From Leucobacter ruminantium (GTDB taxonomy: Bacteria > Actinomycetota > Actinomycetes > Actinomycetales > Microbacteriaceae), in assembly GCF_017565705.1 (NCBI RefSeq), contig NZ_JAGDYL010000015.1:1-64000 (forward strand): 64,000 nucleotides of DNA, written 5' to 3'. The notes below the pieces were generated by a model. It had not been told where the DNA came from. It saw only the letters and a list, made by a program, of their open reading frames with translations, and did not search any database. Made by a program: the position numbers and the translations under genes. Shown here piece after piece: positions 45,801-54,610 of the stretch; positions within the stretch are counted from its first letter, which is position 1; every line of letters starts with the position of its first letter.

Positions 45801-47150
45801 ATGGCACAGTTCGCCCAGCAGCCGCCGCCGTGGGAACAGCCCGAGAACCAGGGCCGACCGCCTGCTCAGCAGCAGTTCCCTCCGCCCCCGCCGATGCCGC
45901 AGCAGCCCGGCGCGTCTCAGATGCCTCAGCAGCCCGTCGCGCCGCCGATGCCGCCCCCTCCCCCGCAAATGCCCTCGCCGCCGATGCCCGCAGGGCAGCA
46001 ACAGCAGCCGTACCAGCAACAGCAACAGCAGCACCACCAGCAGCAGCAGCCGAACTATCAGCAGCAGCCGTACCAGCAGAGCATGCCGCAGACACCGCCG
46101 ATGCCGCCGATGCCCTCCGCGCCGATGCCGCCTGCGCCACCCGCACGGCAGAGCGCACCCCCGAACCCTCCGGCACCGCCGCGGGGCTTCCAGCAGCCGC
46201 TTCCACCGCAGGGCTTCCAGCAGCACCCGCAGTTCACGCAGGCGTCCCCTCCCCCGCCCCCGCAGCCTGCCCCGCAGCAACCGACGCCGCCGCAACCGCA
46301 GGGCTTCCCCGCATACCAGGTCGCTCAGCCTCTCGCACCCCCGCCCCGCCCCTCGGCCTTCTCCGGCCCCGCAGGGCAGCGTCGTGTGCAGCCCGCCCGC
46401 CCGCTGGGCGAGACGCAGCCGCCGCCCTCCGACATCCCGCTGGTGCTCCCGGGGCCTGAACTCGGCGCAGTGAGGCCCGAGCCGCTCCCCGAGGCGGCCG
46501 AACCCGGCCCCGTGCCCTCCGTCGAGCCCGCCGAGCAACCGGTGGCCGCAGCCGTACCGGAGGCGCCGTCCGCGCAGGAGATACCGCCCGCGCAGGAGGC
46601 ACCTCCCGCGCAGGAGACACCTCCCGCGCAGGAAACACCGCCCGCGCCGACCGAGGCCGTGCACGCCCCGCCGCCTGCTGCTGAGAACGTCGAGCCGGCC
46701 CACCGCGAACCTGCATCCGCACCTGCCCCCGTACCGGCGCCCGCATCGGTCTCCGATCCCTACGACGACGAGGAGTTCGAAGCCACCATCGTCGTGCCCC
46801 GCGCCAAGACGGCGACGCGGTGGAAACTCATCGATCTCGACGGCACCGCCTACCCGTTGCACGCCTCGAACGTGCTCGGTCGCAGACCCGCACCCAAGGA
46901 CGCACCGGAGCAGGCGCAACTCGTCTCGCTCTCCGACGCCGAGCGGGTGCTCTCGCGCACCCACGCCCTGCTCGAGGTCGACGCCGACGGACTTTGGGTC
47001 ACCGACCTCGACTCCACGAACGGCACCGACCTGGTCGACGCCGACGGCGGCATGGTCGAGTGCGAACCGCGGGAACGCACCGCCGTCGCCGCGGGTTTCA
47101 GCCTCAGCCTCGGCGGCAGGCTGGTCTCGTTCGAGGGCCCGACAGACTGA
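45801..47150 (+). CDS. FHA-domain protein with long Pro/Gln-rich N-terminus
   Basis: This encodes 449 aa. ATG 45801 has GGAG seven bases upstream; an ATG two codons earlier is possible. Residues about 1-330 are low-complexity: Pro-rich, with polyglutamine tracts around residues 70-95 and four hexapeptide repeats of PPAQE type. Residues about 355-449 form a forkhead-associated domain: ASNVLGRRPAP (the Gly-Arg), VLSRTHALLEVD (Ser-Arg-x-His) and DLDSTNGTDLVD (Asn-Gly-Thr). The FHA core residues for phosphothreonine binding are all present. It is probably a substrate or adaptor of a Ser/Thr kinase such as PknB, acting in cell-wall control. It is convergent with purK. Confidence 0.85.
   Translation: MAQFAQQPPPWEQPENQGRPPAQQQFPPPPPMPQQPGASQMPQQPVAPPMPPPPPQMPSPPMPAGQQQQPYQQQQQQHHQQQQPNYQQQPYQQSMPQTPPMPPMPSAPMPPAPPARQSAPPNPPAPPRGFQQPLPPQGFQQHPQFTQASPPPPPQPAPQQPTPPQPQGFPAYQVAQPLAPPPRPSAFSGPAGQRRVQPARPLGETQPPPSDIPLVLPGPELGAVRPEPLPEAAEPGPVPSVEPAEQPVAAAVPEAPSAQEIPPAQEAPPAQETPPAQETPPAPTEAVHAPPPAAENVEPAHREPASAPAPVPAPASVSDPYDDEEFEATIVVPRAKTATRWKLIDLDGTAYPLHASNVLGRRPAPKDAPEQAQLVSLSDAERVLSRTHALLEVDADGLWVTDLDSTNGTDLVDADGGMVECEPRERTAVAAGFSLSLGGRLVSFEGPTD
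46570..46641 (+). repeat. Four 18-bp tandem repeats in the FHA gene
   Basis: Four units beginning CCGCGCAGGA follow one another and encode repeats of PPAQE plus one variable residue (I, A, T, T). A truncated fifth unit follows. Together with CAG-rich tracts near 45990-46080 this makes the N-terminal region length-variable by slippage. Confidence 0.8.
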
Positions 47151-47182
47151 GCCGCGCGGAAGCGCGGAGGATCCCTCGCGAG

Positions 47183-47216
47183 ACGGGTTCCGCGAGGGAT
47201 CCCTCGCGGAACCCGT
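47183..47216. terminator. Perfect 34-base palindrome between FHA gene and purK
   Basis: The arm ACGGGTTCCGCGAGGGA is followed directly by its exact reverse complement, giving a 34-base palindrome. It lies between two converging stops (47150 and 47229), so it can fold as a terminator for both transcripts. There is no T tract on either side. Its centre is GCGAGGGATCCCTCGC, the full iterated palindrome; another copy of the word lies at 47170-47177. Confidence 0.65.
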
Positions 47217-47228
47217 GCCGCACCAGGC

Positions 47229-48377
47229 TCAGGCGAAAGCCTCCGCAGCAGCCCGCGCCTCGGCGAGCACAGCCTCGAGATCGTCGCCCGTCACCGTGAC
47301 ATGCCCCACCTTGCGGCCCGGCCGAGGCTGCTTGTCGTAGCTGTGCACCTTCGCGCGGGAATGCTCCGCGAGCACGGTCGTGTAACGCACCGGCATGGGG
47401 CCCTCCTCGGGCCCGCCGAGCACATTCACCATCACCGCGGCGGGCGCGGTCATCGAGGTGTCGCCGAGCGGCAGGTCGGCGACCGCGCGCAGATGCTGCT
47501 CGAACTGGCTGGTCACCGAACCCTCGATCGAGAAGTGGCCCGAGTTGTGCGGACGCATCGCCAGCTCGTTCACGAGCACGCGCCCGTCTCGTGTCTCGAA
47601 CATCTCGACCGCGAGCACCCCGGTCACTCGCACGCCCTCGGCGACGGCGGCGCCGATGCGGGCTGCCTCGTCGAGGGTCTCCGGGTTCGCCACGGGAGCC
47701 GGCGCGATGACCTCCGCGCAGACGCCGTCGCGCTGGATGGTCTCGACGACCGGCCAGGTGCGGCTCTCGCCACTCGGGCGGCGCGCCACGAGCTGCGAGA
47801 GCTCGCGCACGAAATCGACGAGCTCCTCGACCAGCAGGCGGCCTCCTCGGCCGTCTTCGGCGAGCGCGGTGAACCAGTCGCGCACCTCATCGGCCTGCGA
47901 CACGACGCGCACTCCCTTGCCGTCGTAGCCGCCGCGAGCGGTCTTCACGACCGCGCGACCGCCGTGCTCGTCGATGAAGCGCTGCAGCTCGGCCTCGTCG
48001 GCAACGGCGGCCCAGGCGGGCACGGGCACGCCGAGCTCTCCGAGCTTCTCGCGCATGAGGATCTTGTCCTGCGCGTACTGCAGTGCGTCGGGGCGGGGGT
48101 GCACGGCCTTGCCCCGGCGCTCGAGTTCGCGCAGGATCTCGCCCGGAACGTGCTCGTGGTCGAAGGTGACCACGTCTACCGTGTCGGCGAAGGCGTAGAC
48201 CGTCTCGGGGTCGCGGTAGTCGCCGACGGCGTCAGCGGCACGGGCCGCGCTCGATCCCTCGACCTCGGCCAGCACGCTGATGCGCAGGCCCAGGTGAATC
48301 GCAGGGGGCACCATCATGCGGGCCAGCTGCCCGCCCCCGATGACGCCGATGCTGATGCTGCCGCTCTCCAGACCCAT
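47229..48377 (-). CDS. purK: N5-carboxyaminoimidazole ribonucleotide synthase
   Basis: This encodes 382 aa of the ATP-grasp family. Motifs are IGVIGGGQLARMM at the N-terminus, VVKTARGGYDGKGVRVV, EMFETRDGRVLVNELAMRPHNS and TVLAEHSRAKVHSYDKQPRPGRKVGHV. It carboxylates AIR with ATP and bicarbonate. CAGAAT lies seven bases before ATG and there is no ribosome site, which fits a leaderless mRNA. It is divergent from the MFS/MarR region. A copy of the iterated word near the N-terminus is read as VEGSSAARAAD. Confidence 0.96.
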   Translation of the reverse strand: MGLESGSISIGVIGGGQLARMMVPPAIHLGLRISVLAEVEGSSAARAADAVGDYRDPETVYAFADTVDVVTFDHEHVPGEILRELERRGKAVHPRPDALQYAQDKILMREKLGELGVPVPAWAAVADEAELQRFIDEHGGRAVVKTARGGYDGKGVRVVSQADEVRDWFTALAEDGRGGRLLVEELVDFVRELSQLVARRPSGESRTWPVVETIQRDGVCAEVIAPAPVANPETLDEAARIGAAVAEGVRVTGVLAVEMFETRDGRVLVNELAMRPHNSGHFSIEGSVTSQFEQHLRAVADLPLGDTSMTAPAAVMVNVLGGPEEGPMPVRYTTVLAEHSRAKVHSYDKQPRPGRKVGHVTVTGDDLEAVLAEARAAAEAFA

Positions 48378-48438
48378 GGCTTCTATTCTGCCCTACCGGG
48401 CTCCGCCGGCTGATGAGCCTGTCGCGCCACCCGAATCA

Positions 48439-48482
48439 GTTGACGCTAGTCAACCATCGCGATATAGTTGACAACTGTCAAC
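48439..48482 (+). promoter_or_regulatory. Promoter with two MarR-type operators upstream of the exporter
   Basis: TTGACG (48440-48445) and TATAGT (48463-48468) form a sigma-70-like promoter with exactly 17 bases between them. Two inverted repeats of the same type overlap it: GTTGACGCTAGTCAAC (48439-48454, covering -35) and GTTGACAACTGTCAAC (48467-48482, from the end of -10 across the start site). Their centres are 28 bases apart. Occupancy would block RNA polymerase. The MarR protein encoded after the exporter is the obvious ligand-responsive repressor. Confidence 0.8.
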
Positions 48483-48606
48483 GAATCGGGCGCTCCGACA
48501 TCGACATCCGGCGCCAACCCCCGGCACCCGATGCCCGCGCCCGGCAGCCGCGCGAGAGGGATCCCTCGCCCCCGCGCATCGCACACCCCGACCCGAAAGA
48601 GCCTCT

Positions 48607-50445
48607 ATGACCTCGACCACAGCGCAGACCGCAGACGCGGGCGTGCTCACCGGCCGCGCGAAGAACCTCGCGCTCACCGGCCTCTTCCTCAGCATGGCCG
48701 TCTCCATGCTCTCGATGTCGGTCGTCGGCACCTCGATGCCGATCATCATCGCCGACATCGGCGGCAACCAGGCCGCCTTCACCTGGGTGATGACCGCGAC
48801 CATGCTCGCGAGCGCCATCACGACGCCCATCTGGGGCAAGCTCGCCGACCTCACCAGCAAGAAGGTGCTGCTGCAGCTCTCGCTGATCGTGTTCGTGCTG
48901 GGCTCCGCCGCGGCGGGCCTCGCGCACGATCCCACGTGGCTCATCACCTCGCGCGTCTTCCAGGGCGTCGGCGCGGGCGGCCTCGGCGCGCTCGGCCAGA
49001 TCGTGCTCGCCGAGATCATCAGCCCCCGCGAGCGCGGCAAGTACATGGGCATCATGGGCGCCATCATGGCGGTCTCGACCGTCGGCGGCCCGCTGCTCGG
49101 CGGCTGGATCACGGACGCCGCCGGCTGGCGCTGGAACTTCTACGTCTCCGTGCCGATCGCGATCGTCGCGATCGTCGTGCTGCAGCGCACGCTCCACCTG
49201 CAGACGCTCAGGCGCAAGGTGACGATCGACTACTGGGGCGCCGTGCTCATCTCGGCCGGCTTCTCGAGCCTGCTCATCTGGGTGACGCTCGGCGGCCAGG
49301 AGTTCGACTGGTGGTCGCTCCCGACGCTCGTGATGGTGGGCGGCGGGCTGCTGCTGCTCGTCATCGCCGTGATCGTCGAGCTGCGCGTCGAGGAGCCGCT
49401 GATCCCGATGCACCTGTTCAAGAACCGCACCTTCACGATGGCCGTGATCGCCTCGATCGCCGTCGGCCTCGCGATGTTCGGCACCTCGGTGTTCCTCGGC
49501 CAGTACATGCAGCTGGCCCGGGGCAAGACCCCGACCGAGTCGGGCCTGCTCACGATTCCGATGATGGCGGGCGTGCTGCTCGCCTCGACCGTCGTGGGCC
49601 AGATCATCTCGCGCACCGGCAAATGGAAGCGCTACATGGTCGCGGGCTCGTTCGTCCTGCTCGCGGGCCTCGTGATGATGGGGCAGCTGCGCTACGACAC
49701 GTCGTTCTGGTATGTGGGCGTCTCGATGTTCATCCTCGGCGCCGGCGTCGGCATGTGCATGCAGAACCTCGTGCTCGTCGTGCAGAACACCGTGTCGCCG
49801 AACGAACTCGGTGTCTCGAGCTCGGCCGTCACCTTCTTCCGCACCATCGGCGGCACGGCCGGCATGTCGGCCATGGGCGCGATGCTCTCGCAGCAGGTGA
49901 TCGAGTTCATCAAGGAGGGGCTGGCGGCGCTCGCCAAGACGAATCCGGCCGCGATGGCCGGAGCCGACAAGCTGTCGGGAGGCACGATCCCCAAGATCGC
50001 CGAGCTCCCTGCCCCGATCCGCACCGTCGTCGAGGACGCCTACGGCCATGGCATCGGCGATGTGTTCCTCGCTGCGTCACCGGTCGCGATCGTCGCCATC
50101 ATCGCCATCATGTTCATCCCGAACATCCCGCTCAGCTCGAAGAGCGCGGCCCAGCAGCGAGCCGAGCTGCAGCGCGAGGCGGCCGCCGGCTCGGAGGCCA
50201 CGGGAACCGTCACTCCGCAGTTCTTCGATGCCGCGGTCGAGGCGGCTACGGGTCAGATCCCGGTCGTCGCGGGCCGGCTGCCCGGCGAGGGATCGGCCTC
50301 GGCCGGCGAGGGGGCGGACGCGGGCGAGGGATCCGCGCGCGCGACTTCGGGGTCGAGTGCCGGCGCGGGCGAGGGATCCGCAGCCGCCGGCCGCCCGGAT
50401 CCGCGCGACCCGGGTGCAGCCGGCTCCGCCGGGTCGGACCGCTAG
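48607..50445 (+). CDS. DHA2-type MFS multidrug exporter (EmrB/QacA-like)
   Basis: This encodes 612 aa with 14 membrane helices. Motif A is GKLADLTSKK, and the DHA2 region IIMGAIMAVSTVGGPLLGGWITD covers motif C. These proteins export drugs or organic ions using the proton gradient. A cytoplasmic tail from about residue 510 is unusually Gly/Ser/Ala-rich and contains three GEGSA-type stretches. Each or nearly each of these is encoded by a copy of the iterated word (50287, 50326 and 50371). The gene sits behind a MarR-type operator pair and is followed nine bases later by marR, forming one regulated operon. Confidence 0.92.
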   Translation: MTSTTAQTADAGVLTGRAKNLALTGLFLSMAVSMLSMSVVGTSMPIIIADIGGNQAAFTWVMTATMLASAITTPIWGKLADLTSKKVLLQLSLIVFVLGSAAAGLAHDPTWLITSRVFQGVGAGGLGALGQIVLAEIISPRERGKYMGIMGAIMAVSTVGGPLLGGWITDAAGWRWNFYVSVPIAIVAIVVLQRTLHLQTLRRKVTIDYWGAVLISAGFSSLLIWVTLGGQEFDWWSLPTLVMVGGGLLLLVIAVIVELRVEEPLIPMHLFKNRTFTMAVIASIAVGLAMFGTSVFLGQYMQLARGKTPTESGLLTIPMMAGVLLASTVVGQIISRTGKWKRYMVAGSFVLLAGLVMMGQLRYDTSFWYVGVSMFILGAGVGMCMQNLVLVVQNTVSPNELGVSSSAVTFFRTIGGTAGMSAMGAMLSQQVIEFIKEGLAALAKTNPAAMAGADKLSGGTIPKIAELPAPIRTVVEDAYGHGIGDVFLAASPVAIVAIIAIMFIPNIPLSSKSAAQQRAELQREAAAGSEATGTVTPQFFDAAVEAATGQIPVVAGRLPGEGSASAGEGADAGEGSARATSGSSAGAGEGSAAAGRPDPRDPGAAGSAGSDR

Positions 50446-50454
50446 GATCTGAGC

Positions 50455-51027
50455 GTGCACACGCAGAGCGACTCGTCCCCGCACCGGCCGGATGCGGGGG
50501 CGAGCGCCGCATCCGCCTCGAAGGAGGAGCAGATCTCGGCGATCATCTCCGAGTTCTCGGAGGTCTTCGCCTTCGCTCGCAGCCGCTGGACGAGTTTCGC
50601 GAATGAGATCCACCCCGATCTCAAGGGCGTCGGGATGATGGTGATGCAGCTGGTGCTGAAGAAGGGTCCCGTCACCGCGACCGGCCTCAGCCAGATGCTC
50701 GACATGGACAAGGCTCTCGTGAGCCGCCAGGTCGCGAAGTTACGCGAGCTCGGCTTCGTGGAGACGGAGCCGGCCCCCGAGGATCGACGGGTGGTACTGC
50801 TCACCGCCACACCCATGGCGGACGAGCTGATCGAGCAGCTGCGCGAGCGCTGGGCGCACCTCTACCACGAACGCTTCGGAGACTGGAGCGTCGAGGATCT
50901 CGCGCAGCTGCGCGCGGGCCTGCACCGCTTCAACTCGTCGGCGCACGACGTGCGCGTCGAGGGCCCGGCGGGGCGCTGCGCCCGCGATCACGGCGGCGGG
51001 CACGGCGGCGGAGAGGCGCGCGGCTAG
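50455..51027 (+). CDS. MarR family repressor
   Basis: This encodes 190 aa from GTG 50455 (AGGA eight bases upstream). After a 25-residue polar N-terminus the winged-helix domain shows VLKKGPVTATGLSQMLDMDKALVSRQVAKLRELGFVETE with the recognition helix DKALVSRQVAKL. EDRRVVLLTAT is the wing. The C-terminal tail is His/Gly-rich (DHGGGHGGGE), which could bind metal, though that is speculative. Co-transcription with the exporter and the paired GTTGAC-N4-GTCAAC operators point to drug-inducible autoregulation. Confidence 0.9.
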   Translation: MHTQSDSSPHRPDAGASAASASKEEQISAIISEFSEVFAFARSRWTSFANEIHPDLKGVGMMVMQLVLKKGPVTATGLSQMLDMDKALVSRQVAKLRELGFVETEPAPEDRRVVLLTATPMADELIEQLRERWAHLYHERFGDWSVEDLAQLRAGLHRFNSSAHDVRVEGPAGRCARDHGGGHGGGEARG

Positions 51028-51064
51028 GCGGGCTCGGTGCCGCGACAACGCGCCGCGCACGTAC

Positions 51065-53608
51065 CTAATCCGACTCGAGCGGCACGAGACGCATGGCCGT
51101 GGCGCGTTCGACCGCAGCGGTGCGGCTCGTGACCCTGAGCTTGCGATAGATCCCGCGCAGGTGGAACTTCACCGTGTTCTCCGTGATGAAGCACTGCTCG
51201 GCGATGCCCGACACCGTGAGCCCGGTGGCGAGCGCGCCGAGCGTGCGCAGCTCGGCCTTCGTGAGCGGTTCGAAGGTCTCGGTGCGCAGGGTCTCGGGGA
51301 GACGGGCGACCTCGTCGACGAGGTCGATCGCCCCCGCTCCGCGCGCGGCTGCGGCGAGCTGCACGAGACGGTCGTAGGGGACCGTGCCGAGCAGCAGCCG
51401 CAGGCCGAGTCGGCGCATGACGTCTCCGGCCTCGGCGAAGCAGTCGATCGCGGTCTCCGTCTCCCCGCGCGCCCAGTGAGCCGCCGCCTCGATGAGCAGC
51501 GCCTCGACCCGCTGCCGCTGCGTGACCGCGGAGAGGGATCCGACGCGGCGCAGAGCGCCCTCGGCTTCGCCGCGGTAGAGCAGCAGCGTCGCGGAAGCCA
51601 GGGAGACATCGGGGTGCGGCAGCGGCAGCGTCTCGAGCACCCGCTCCGCCTCCGCGTAGTCGCCGAGTCGCACGCTCAGCCGCGCCGCGAACGCCGCGAG
51701 CGAGCAGCGCAGGGTGAAGGTCGACGGCATGCCGCCCTGCGCCGAGGCGCGCCGGTGCTCGATCGCCTCGAGCGCGGCGCGCGGCCCCTCGAGCACTTCG
51801 AGCGCCTGCGCCTCGGCGACGATCATCAGCGGCCAGTGCTCGAGCCTGTTCAGCACGGCGAGCCCCGGGTCGAGCGCGCCCAGGGCCTCCTCTGCGTCGC
51901 CCCGCTCGGTCGCGATCAGGGCCGCGCTCATCACCGCGTTGAACCCGCTGAACTGAGGGGCGTCGACCCCGAGAGCCGCACGCTGTTCCTCGGCCCGCCT
52001 CATGTGGTCCTCCGCAGCACGCAGATCCCCCGAGAGCGCGGTCACCAGGGTGAGCCCGTTCCACGCCCGCACCTCCTCGATGCGGTTCTCGAAGCGCGCG
52101 GCGACATCGACGGCCTGCTGATAGTTGCGCCGCCCGAGCTCCAGGTCGCCGCCGACCAGACCGGCTGCGCCGAGCGCGGAGAAGAGCAGCGGGAAGGTGA
52201 AGCGGTAGCCCGCCATGCGGGTCTCGGGCACCTGGGCGATGCGCTCCTCCGCATCGCGGCTAATGCGCAGTGCCTCAGCCCCGTCGCCGCGCATCCTCTC
52301 GGCTGCGATCAGCAGGCCGATGGCGGCGATGTTCTGCTCGTAGTTGCCCTCGCGCAGCTCGCTCCGGATCCCTGCCCGCAACCAGCGGAAGAGCTGCGCC
52401 ATGCGCTGCTCAGGCACCTCGACACCCGGGCCCATGAGGAAGACGACCGCACCGGTCAGCACCGGCTGCTCGCGGAGCACATCGTCGGGAATGCGGAGCA
52501 GGCGCGGCACCACCCCGCCGTCGGGTCTCACGACCTCGAGGAAGTAGCGGGCCATCAGCCGCGAGACACCGTCGTACTCCTCAGCGTCGAGCAGCTGGAT
52601 CGCGGCGGCGGCCGGATCGTCGCGGCCGAGGTCGGCCGCGTGCCGCAGGCGGATGTCGCGCATCTCGTCGCCGAGCTCCTGCAGCGCGAGCGTGCGGAGC
52701 GGCCCCGCCAGCCCGCCGTGGCAGCGATAGCGCGACGTGTACTCCCATAGGCTCTCCTGCAGCAGTCCCTGCTCGCACAGCTCGCGCACGATGCGCTCGG
52801 CGCGGTCCACCTCGCAGTCGAGCACCTCCGTCAGCACCTCGATGCTGATGTCGGGGCACAGCACCGCGGTCAGCAGCGCGCGCTTGGCCCCGGGCATCTC
52901 GATGCCCTCGAGATGCTGTCGGCCGAACACGGCGAGGGTGCGCGCGCTGTCGCGCGGCGCGATGCCCTCGGACATCTGCTGCAGCGTCGAGCGCATGATC
53001 ACGGGCCACCCGTGCGAACGGCGGTGCAGCCTCGCGACATGATCCTGCTGCGAGACGCCGTAGAGGGCAGCGAGCTCCAGGCTCTCCTCCTCGGAGAACG
53101 CCAACTCGTCTCCCGAGAGCAGGGTGACGCCGATGCGGCTGCTCACGAGCGGGCCGTCGAGCGAGGTGAAGCGCCGCCCCAGCACCACGAGGTGGAGCCG
53201 GCCGCTGCGCTCGAGCAGGCGAGAGAGTGCGAGGTCGAGATCGCCCGACGTGACGTGCTGGTAGTCGTCGAGCAGCAGCACGGTGCTGCGGTCGAGCGAC
53301 GAGAGGATGCGGTCGACGTCATCGCGCAGCTGAGCCTGGTCGCGGCGCCTGGCGTCGCCGCCGAGGGCTTCGTGGATGCGCTGCCAGATGAGACGCGGAT
53401 CGGCGTCGCGCTCGAGCGGCCGCACCCATCGGACGCCGACCCCCGAGCCCCGCAGTCCGTCCGTCCAGTGGATGGCCGCGGTGGTCTTCCCGAACCCGGC
53501 CGGGGCCCTGAGCAGGGTCAGCGGCGACAGGTCGTCGGGCGAAGCGGCGAGGCGATCACTGATCCTGCCGCGGGGAAGCGCGAGGAAGCGCAGGACTGGT
53601 GTGCTCAT
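51065..53608 (-). CDS. MalT-type LuxR transcription regulator (large ATP-binding)
   Basis: This encodes 847 aa from ATG 53608, which follows a GGAGGAG run; GTG 53689 would add 27 residues. The N-terminal STAND-type ATPase has Walker A RAPAGFGKTTAAIHW and Walker B TVLLLDDYQHV. A long middle region of helical TPR-like repeats spans about residues 330-760. The C-terminal LuxR HTH reads LTKAELRTLGALATGLTVSGIAE, then ENTVKFHLRGIYRKL. These regulators act as ligand-gated activators, but the inducer here is unknown. It lies between the MarR gene (convergent) and the phosphonate transporter (same strand, 170 bases away). Confidence 0.85.
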   Translation of the reverse strand: MSTPVLRFLALPRGRISDRLAASPDDLSPLTLLRAPAGFGKTTAAIHWTDGLRGSGVGVRWVRPLERDADPRLIWQRIHEALGGDARRRDQAQLRDDVDRILSSLDRSTVLLLDDYQHVTSGDLDLALSRLLERSGRLHLVVLGRRFTSLDGPLVSSRIGVTLLSGDELAFSEEESLELAALYGVSQQDHVARLHRRSHGWPVIMRSTLQQMSEGIAPRDSARTLAVFGRQHLEGIEMPGAKRALLTAVLCPDISIEVLTEVLDCEVDRAERIVRELCEQGLLQESLWEYTSRYRCHGGLAGPLRTLALQELGDEMRDIRLRHAADLGRDDPAAAAIQLLDAEEYDGVSRLMARYFLEVVRPDGGVVPRLLRIPDDVLREQPVLTGAVVFLMGPGVEVPEQRMAQLFRWLRAGIRSELREGNYEQNIAAIGLLIAAERMRGDGAEALRISRDAEERIAQVPETRMAGYRFTFPLLFSALGAAGLVGGDLELGRRNYQQAVDVAARFENRIEEVRAWNGLTLVTALSGDLRAAEDHMRRAEEQRAALGVDAPQFSGFNAVMSAALIATERGDAEEALGALDPGLAVLNRLEHWPLMIVAEAQALEVLEGPRAALEAIEHRRASAQGGMPSTFTLRCSLAAFAARLSVRLGDYAEAERVLETLPLPHPDVSLASATLLLYRGEAEGALRRVGSLSAVTQRQRVEALLIEAAAHWARGETETAIDCFAEAGDVMRRLGLRLLLGTVPYDRLVQLAAAARGAGAIDLVDEVARLPETLRTETFEPLTKAELRTLGALATGLTVSGIAEQCFITENTVKFHLRGIYRKLRVTSRTAAVERATAMRLVPLESD

Positions 53609-53777
53609 CTCCTCCTCGCCCCGCCCGGTTCCCGTCGGCGTCTCCCCGTTACCGCCGACCACCGAGTCTTCTTCGTGGTGCTTCCCCACCGAGCAGTCTA
53701 CCGCGGGCGCGCGGGCGAAGGCGTGCTCGCACGCGCACGGATCGGTGCGCGCCGATACGCGCGGAGCAGTGAGGCGT

Positions 53778-54602
53778 CTACTGCAGCCGCTTGCGGATCC
53801 AGGCCGATGCCAGGTCCACCGCGACGATCACCACGAGGATGATGATCAGGTAGGTCAGCATCTCGTCGAACTGGAAGGTCTTGATGGCCTTGTTGATGAG
53901 CAGCCCGATGCCGCCGGCGCCCACGAGCCCGAGTACGAGCGACGAGCGCACGTTCACATCGAAGCGGTAGAGCAGCAGACCGGTGAGCTGCGGCAGAACG
54001 GTAGGGATCGTCGCGTTCGCGACCACCTGCCACCGCGAGGCCCCGGCCGTGCGCAGCGCCTGCTCCGGGCCGGGGTCGACGTCCTCCATCGCCTCCGACC
54101 ACAGCTTGCCCATGACGCCCGTGTTGTGGGCGATGAGCGCGAGCACGCCCGCGAAGGGGCCGAGGCCCACCGCGGTCACGAAGATGAGGGCGAACACGAT
54201 GTCGGGCACGGCGCGGAAGAACGACAGGATCCCTCGCGCCACCTGGTAGACGACGGCGTTGGGACTCGTGGTGCGCGCGCCGAGCACCGCGAGCAGCAGC
54301 GCGAACGGCACGGAGATCGTGGTGCCGAGCAGGCCGATCCAGAGCGTGGTCATCGCACCGTCGATGCCCGCGCGCACCACATCGGGGCTGAGATCGGGAG
54401 GGATCGCCTCCGCCAGGAAGTTCGTCATGCCCTGAGCGCCCGTGACGAGCTTGCCCGGGGAGAACTCCGTGGCCGAGAACGCCATGAGGTGCAGCAGCAC
54501 GAGCACGGCGACGATGACGGCCCACGAGCCGGCGCGATACGGGGCCCGGGGGTCGCGGGGAACGGGAAGCGCCTCGGGGGCGCGGGTGAGGGTCGTGGTC
54601 AT
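53778..54602 (-). CDS. phnE: Phosphonate-type ABC transporter permease
   Basis: This encodes 274 aa from ATG 54602. Six hydrophobic segments are visible, with the permease EAA loop around ALRTAGASRWQVVANATIPTVLP. DVDPGPEQALRTAGASRWQ and NVRSSLVLGLVGAGGIG are typical of PhnE. It pairs with the ATPase gene eight bases upstream and with the lipoprotein beyond it. The set imports phosphonates or related organophosphorus compounds. Confidence 0.9.
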   Translation of the reverse strand: MTTTLTRAPEALPVPRDPRAPYRAGSWAVIVAVLVLLHLMAFSATEFSPGKLVTGAQGMTNFLAEAIPPDLSPDVVRAGIDGAMTTLWIGLLGTTISVPFALLLAVLGARTTSPNAVVYQVARGILSFFRAVPDIVFALIFVTAVGLGPFAGVLALIAHNTGVMGKLWSEAMEDVDPGPEQALRTAGASRWQVVANATIPTVLPQLTGLLLYRFDVNVRSSLVLGLVGAGGIGLLINKAIKTFQFDEMLTYLIIILVVIVAVDLASAWIRKRLQ

Positions 54603-54610
54603 CGGATTCC

